From assembly GCA_964615445.1 (NCBI GenBank), contig CAZTOK010000020.1, forward strand, positions 1 to 23,954: DNA of 23,954 nt. Reading direction: 5' to 3'. Origin of the DNA: JALRBM01 sp964615445 (lineage in GTDB: Bacteria > Patescibacteriota > Saccharimonadia > Saccharimonadales > Saccharimonadaceae). The notes under the pieces were generated by a model. That model did not search any database, had not been told where the DNA came from, and was given only the letters and a program-made list of their open reading frames with translations. The position numbers were made by a program, and so were the translations under genes. Positions 20,540 through 23,954 of the stretch are shown here, piece by piece. Within the stretch, counting starts at the first letter, position 1. The number at the start of each line of letters is the position of its first letter.

Positions 20540-20649
20540 ACTACCCCACCTTAGAAAATTACTGCTTCATTCATTCTACCATTAAACTGTACAGGTACGA
20601 CAAGTCGTGATTAGATGGAGTGCATATACGCAAAAAGAAAGGCCTAAAA

Positions 20650-22434
20650 ATGTGCGGGATTGCAGGAGTTATTAACATACGTATAGATAGTGCACACCTT
20701 GAGTATACTTCTACCTCAACGCGCGTTCTTTCTATGCTGAAATCTATTCGTCACCGTGGGCCTGATGAAATTGGTGTTGATAGTTTCCCCGATGCCTGTA
20801 TTGGTAACGTCCGACTGAAAATCGTTGGCGAAAAGGCCGGCAAACAGCCCGTCATGAAGCATGGTTGCGGGCTGGTTTTTAACGGTGAAATTTATAATTA
20901 CCAGACATTAGCAGAAGAATATTGTCCCGATTCTACATCAGATACCGAGGTACTTTTTGCCGCTCTTTCTAAGGATGGTCCTAAAGTTCTTAATTTACTC
21001 AATGGCGTGTTTAGTTTTTGTTTTATTGATGAAGAAGCCATATATCTTGGACGTGACCGGTTCGGGGAAAAACCGCTTTACTATACAATAAATAACGATG
21101 AAATGCTATTTGCATCGGAGCTTAAAGCGTTTATTCCTTTTATAGGATATGTGCTGCAATTACCAGGTCTATATGCCGCACTTGAAACACCTATTCGTGA
21201 GGAAACGGTGTTTAAAAATGTTTTCCAAGTAGATCCAGGTTCGTATATACGGATTGATCGAAAGAGCAAGAAGCGTACGACACACCGCTATTATTCTTAC
21301 ACTATCACGCCTTTTACAGGTACATTAAAGGAGCAGATACAAGAAGTAAGGCGACTTGCTTTAGATGCAATTGCTCTTCGTATACCCTCAAATTTACCTT
21401 ATGGTGCATATATTAGTGGTGGGATTGATTCTTCGGTAGTAGCTCTAACTGCGAAGCCGTCCGTCCTGCTTACCTATTTGCCTGGCGATACCAACGTCGC
21501 TTCCGAAGAACACTATGCAGACATGGTAGCAGCAGCCTTGCCAGACAGCACATATATAAAAATCACCCCACCAAAGCGAGATATTCTCCTAGACGTTATT
21601 CGGGTAATTTACTGCAACGACGGCCCTACCACTACTCTTGCCGCTTACTCTCAATACGTATCGAGTGAAGTTGCCCACAATCAAGGACTAAGGGTAATGT
21701 TAAGCGGTATGGGCGTTGATGAATTTTTCAGTGGCTACGTACGACAGGCTATCGGCTATCTTCCACCAGATTTATTGTCAGAAAAGTTACGTACCGACTT
21801 CCAGGGACTTGTTGCTCATGGAACTGCTGGAGCGCCCACAGATAAAGCAGCGATTTATGCGCACTTAGTCAACCGCTCCGGAGCAGCGAACGCAACGCTT
21901 GAGGCAAACATCCGAGCCATATTCGCCGAAGCACATGATCCAGTAGCTGCGATGAACCTTGTTGACATGTTTTATAGCCTTCCGCCACTCATGACTATGG
22001 ACGATCATATTTCAATGGCATTTGGGGTTGAAAATAGAAGTCCATTTTTAGATCACAGACTCGTTGAGCTTGCCCTTTCACTCCCTGCGGCAAGCAAAAT
22101 ACATGGTAAGCAAGAAGAGTTATCGTTAAAGTACGTATTCAAAGAAGCATTCAAAGATATATTGCCACCGGAAATTTTCAACCGCAAAGACAAAGTAGGA
22201 TTTTTCTCTCACCTAAACATGCTCCTGCGTGGAGAGTGGCGTCCATTAGTAGAGAGAAGCATTACCCTACTCCAAGAAGCGTACCCAGACGAGTCCTATT
22301 ATGAGGCAAGGCTAGATCCTTTAGGCAAGTTTGGTCGTCACGATTATCAGATTTTTCAGCTGGCCATTACCCATTTGCTCTTTTGCGAAAAACTTTCTCC
22401 CGAAGCCGTTGCCGAGCGATTGCTTCAATCTTAA
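20650..22434 (+). CDS. asnB: Asparagine synthetase (glutamine-hydrolysing), AsnB type
   Basis: It converts aspartate, glutamine and ATP to asparagine. The start at 20650 is chosen so that Cys2 becomes the N-terminal nucleophile of the class II glutaminase domain (MCGIAGV). The longer in-frame start would bury it. AAAGG lies upstream. Glutaminase motifs: RHRGPDE (35-41), FNGEIYNY (77-84), SDTEV, GRDRFGEKPLYY. The synthetase domain has the PP-loop SGGIDSS at 256-262, the LSGMGVDEFFSGY block and the ENRSPFLDHRLVE block. 594 aa is normal. In a reduced genome it may serve either asparagine supply or amidation of another substrate such as a wall precursor. Confidence 0.95.
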   Translation: MCGIAGVINIRIDSAHLEYTSTSTRVLSMLKSIRHRGPDEIGVDSFPDACIGNVRLKIVGEKAGKQPVMKHGCGLVFNGEIYNYQTLAEEYCPDSTSDTEVLFAALSKDGPKVLNLLNGVFSFCFIDEEAIYLGRDRFGEKPLYYTINNDEMLFASELKAFIPFIGYVLQLPGLYAALETPIREETVFKNVFQVDPGSYIRIDRKSKKRTTHRYYSYTITPFTGTLKEQIQEVRRLALDAIALRIPSNLPYGAYISGGIDSSVVALTAKPSVLLTYLPGDTNVASEEHYADMVAAALPDSTYIKITPPKRDILLDVIRVIYCNDGPTTTLAAYSQYVSSEVAHNQGLRVMLSGMGVDEFFSGYVRQAIGYLPPDLLSEKLRTDFQGLVAHGTAGAPTDKAAIYAHLVNRSGAANATLEANIRAIFAEAHDPVAAMNLVDMFYSLPPLMTMDDHISMAFGVENRSPFLDHRLVELALSLPAASKIHGKQEELSLKYVFKEAFKDILPPEIFNRKDKVGFFSHLNMLLRGEWRPLVERSITLLQEAYPDESYYEARLDPLGKFGRHDYQIFQLAITHLLFCEKLSPEAVAERLLQS

Positions 22435-22606
22435 TCACTCATCTCTAAGATATCTTCAACTTCTCTTGTTTAATTAAGAACTTACAGTCTAAACTTTATT
22501 CAGCGCGCGTAAAATATTTTGCGGATTTAAGACGAATGCTACAGCTCGTCGGGCAATAACATTTCTATGTTCTAGCATTCGTTGGCGTCGCATAATTGCA
22601 CGTTCG
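22435..22606 (+). other. Region after asnB with one long-loop hairpin
   Basis: No ORF is supported. ACGAATGCTA (22532-22541) pairs exactly with TAGCATTCGT (22573-22582) around a 31-nt loop that contains a small AACAT/ATGTT stem. It could end the asnB transcript, although no U-run follows. A near-palindrome around TTAATTAA lies near 22470. Confidence 0.45.
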
Positions 22607-22636
22607 TTGACAGTATATTGTTTATTATGTTATAAT
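22607..22636 (+). promoter_or_regulatory. Consensus promoter of orphan unit F
   Basis: Perfect TTGACA (22607-22612) and perfect TATAAT (22631-22636), 18-nt spacer. An 8-bp stem-loop ATTCTGAC/GTCAGAAT (22640-22660) lies at the predicted transcript 5' end. Confidence 0.85.
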
Positions 22637-22683
22637 ATAATTCTGACTGTTCGTCAGAATACCCATCAGAAAGCGTGTGAGAT

Positions 22684-22935
22684 ATGAAGCCACAAAAAGC
22701 TGAGAAACTTGCAGCAGAAGTACTCGCGATGGCCAAGTTTTTCGCGATAGTCGAAGAGGATGCCGCTCGTTCGGATGAACCCGAGCTGGCGCGCAAGGCT
22801 CGTGCGGTTCTTCGGACACACAAAACCGTTGAACTGCTGCACATGAGTGGTCGCTTGATCCTCGGTACGTGCTACGAGCTTCTCTACAAGTTCCAAGTGA
22901 GTTCGTATGTCAAACTTCACAACACCACACTCTGA
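22684..22935 (+). CDS. Small helical protein of unknown function (orphan unit F)
   Basis: An 83-aa protein, Ala/Lys/Glu-rich and apparently all helical (AEKLAAEVLAMAKFFAIVEE, then ELARKARAVLRTH and a more hydrophobic C-terminal helix). Family not recognised. Third positions are moderately GC-rich. The promoter is a perfect consensus, so strong expression is expected, yet the Shine-Dalgarno is weak (GTGAG). The 3' side is exceptionally structured: a predicted three-way junction, an 18-position hairpin and a bidirectional terminator. This raises the possibility that the RNA itself has a role beyond encoding the protein. Confidence 0.68.
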   Translation: MKPQKAEKLAAEVLAMAKFFAIVEEDAARSDEPELARKARAVLRTHKTVELLHMSGRLILGTCYELLYKFQVSSYVKLHNTTL

Positions 22936-22941
22936 TGCGCA

Positions 22942-23001
22942 CCGAGCACCCATTGGGATCTGTTCGCTCAGTCCCGAAGCATTCGTGCTAGGGTTGCTCG
23001 G
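22942..23001 (+). ncRNA. Predicted three-way-junction RNA element in the 3' region of orphan unit F
   Basis: P1: CCGAGCACCC (22942-22951) with 22991-23001, 10 bp with one bulged U. P2: 22955-22962 with 22969-22975, 7 bp with one bulge. P3: AGCA-TTCG-TGCT (22978-22989), a UUCG-type tetraloop hairpin. The three helices leave only short joining strands, as in a compact structured RNA. I cannot match it to a known class. Confidence 0.4.
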
Positions 23002-23004
23002 GCA

Positions 23005-23045
23005 TCACCAAAGGTATGTATTTTCTTAATACATGGTTTTGGTGA
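23005..23045 (+). terminator. Long hairpin 3' of orphan unit F
   Basis: Arms 23005-23022 and 23028-23045 pair at 17 of 18 positions (two G-U wobbles, one mismatch) with a 5-nt loop. No U-run follows; similar in style to the other unit-ending palindromes. Confidence 0.55.
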
Positions 23046-23082
23046 CGAGATATGTGTGCGCAAAGTGTTAAACAGGATCTAT

Positions 23083-23125
23083 ATCAAAAAAATAATCCTA
23101 GATATGCTAGGCTTATTTTTTTGAT
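23083..23125. terminator. Bidirectional intrinsic terminator between orphan unit F and the SDR gene
   Basis: ATCAAAAAAATAA (23083-23095) pairs exactly with 23113-23125, with an inner CCTAG/CTAGG stem and loop ATATG. The A and U tracts make it a good terminator in both directions. The 110 nt from here to the SDR stop hold nothing else that I can support. Confidence 0.75.
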
Positions 23126-23234
23126 GCCAGATTATCGACATATTTCTAACTGTGAATTCTGATAACTCCGATACATTGAAGTTGAATCAACTAGCTCACA
23201 TGTTCAACCTTGATAAAAGCTCGTTCATTTAATT

Positions 23235-23924
23235 TTATACACCACGGGAGAGCTTTTTTCTATTTATCACAATATCTGAAACCTCCATCACTTTCGGAAG
23301 ATTGATAGTGTATACAATATAATCTGCTAAATCGACAGGGTTTATTGCAGGATGTTTACTTTTTGGCATCGCGCCATCGGGAATTTTTTGAGCCATATCG
23401 GTATCAAGCATACCTGGATATATTCCAATAACACGAGACTCTGTTGAGCTAAGGGTTTCTCTTAGGTCTTTTGTGTAGCTATGAAGCGCGGCTTTAGAAG
23501 AGTTGTAAATAATTTGCGCAGGATAAGATTGAATACCTGCAACAGAATTTATAATCACAATGTCAGCCTTACTGGCTTTCAGCTTACGTAATAACCTACT
23601 CGTCATTATCATTGGAGCCTTTGTATTAATATTAAAGACTCGTTCATATTCTGCACCATCCAGCGAAGCAGCGTCACCAAAAGATAAAACCCCAGCAGAA
23701 TAAATAATAGCTCGAAGCGGTTCATTCATTTTCGAAATAGAGTCGACTGCATTTTTTAGGCCGTCTGTCGTTGACAGATCGCACAAGATATTTACGTGTG
23801 CTTTATCATTCTCGTGTCTGGATATGTTAACTACCCTAAAGCCCGATGCCATCAAAGAATCTACTAACGCGCTTCCCAGTCCATCACTACCGCCCGTTAC
23901 TATCACTGTTTTTGCTGCCTCCAT
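23235..23924 (-). CDS. Short-chain dehydrogenase/reductase
   Basis: An NAD(P)-dependent Rossmann-fold oxidoreductase of 229 aa. The cofactor motif TGGSDGLG (TGxxxGxG) is at residues 10-17, the catalytic Ser is S127 in INSVAG, and the Tyr-Lys pair is Y140-N-S-S-K144. The structural NNAG motif is replaced by YSAG. The substrate cannot be inferred. The gene reads toward the terminator at 23083-23125, and a TGCTATAAT extended -10 box ends 8 nt before the ATG, so the mRNA has little or no leader. The -35 would lie outside the window. Confidence 0.93.
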   Translation of the reverse strand: MEAAKTVIVTGGSDGLGSALVDSLMASGFRVVNISRHENDKAHVNILCDLSTTDGLKNAVDSISKMNEPLRAIIYSAGVLSFGDAASLDGAEYERVFNINTKAPMIMTSRLLRKLKASKADIVIINSVAGIQSYPAQIIYNSSKAALHSYTKDLRETLSSTESRVIGIYPGMLDTDMAQKIPDGAMPKSKHPAINPVDLADYIVYTINLPKVMEVSDIVINRKKLSRGV

Positions 23925-23932
23925 TAACGATA

Positions 23933-23941
23933 ATTATAGCA
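23933..23941 (-). promoter_or_regulatory. Extended -10 promoter of the SDR gene
   Basis: Minus strand TGCTATAAT, -10 box ending 8 nt before ATG 23924. The window ends before a -35 could be seen. Confidence 0.6.
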
Positions 23942-23954
23942 AGAAGTTAGAGTC

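Noticed and set aside
20620..20649. Upstream start of the asparagine synthetase
   Set aside because: It would place residues before the Cys that must become N-terminal for glutaminase activity.
22931..22990. CTGATG followed later by CGAAGC, reminiscent of a hammerhead ribozyme core
   Set aside because: The conserved CUGAUGA and GAAA core nucleotides are not both present and the helices do not fall in the required places; the region folds better as a simple three-way junction.
1..23954. CRISPR arrays, insertion sequences, prophage genes or toxin-antitoxin pairs
   Set aside because: I saw no regularly spaced direct repeats, transposase or integrase motifs, phage structural genes, or paired small toxin/antitoxin genes.

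Overview
The window looks like a chromosomal segment of a small-genome ultrasmall bacterium of the Patescibacteria/CPR, most likely Candidatus Saccharibacteria (TM7). This is an inference from gene content, the tiny tail-anchored and membrane orphans, the streamlined peptidoglycan enzymes, and the rpmF-nusB-nudix-rnc / rpsP / khpA / trmD neighbourhood. UGA is used as a normal stop in several genes (rnc, the C39 peptidase, the ECF sigma factor). Promoters with TTGACA-like -35 and TATAAT-like -10 boxes spaced 17-18 nt can be read for many genes.

Layout. 1-3.1 kb: a partial tRNA-Gln(CUG), an orphan, two small membrane proteins, a GC-rich membrane orphan, and trmD. 3.2-7.7 kb: khpA, rpsP, rnc, a NUDIX hydrolase, nusB and rpmF on the minus strand. 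The usual rpsP-khpA-trmD run is broken by plus-strand orphan units. 7.8-11.3 kb: a 45-aa GC-rich orphan, a leuS whose editing region carries a complete inserted NUDIX domain, and another orphan. 11.4-18.4 kb: an envelope region with a MurF-like ligase, a C39-like peptidase, a yjjX interrupted by an in-frame UGA, a beta-lactamase-fold serine hydrolase, an ECF sigma factor with a membrane partner, a D,D-carboxypeptidase and an L,D-transpeptidase. 18.4-24 kb: Hsp20, a DUF4396-like membrane protein, a GC-rich orphan, a dihydrofolate-reductase-fold protein, an AsnB-type asparagine synthetase, a further orphan with a structured 3' region, and an SDR.

Two patterns cut across the window. First, several conserved genes appear leaderless: a TATACT-like -10 box ends 6-9 nt before the start codon, so transcription should begin at or very near the start codon. 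Second, six small unrecognised ORFs (units A-F at 189-515, 2010-2408, 4254-4811, 7812-7949, 19485-19808 and 22684-22935) are GC-rich at third positions (F only moderately) and unlike their neighbours. Most have a near-consensus promoter, some a stem-loop at the 5' end of the transcript, a Shine-Dalgarno site, and a long palindrome after the stop codon. On the minus strand the palindrome abuts the promoter region of the next gene. They behave as self-contained, insulated expression units placed between housekeeping genes, and are my main candidate for something undescribed. Orphans at 3207-3536, 4975-5256 and 11043-11309 share the layout but have ordinary composition.

Functional links: DacA-like trimming produces the tetrapeptide donors that the adjacent YkuD enzyme uses. 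The ECF sigma/membrane-partner pair just upstream is a plausible envelope-stress regulator. The MurF-like ligase and C39-like peptidase form one operon.
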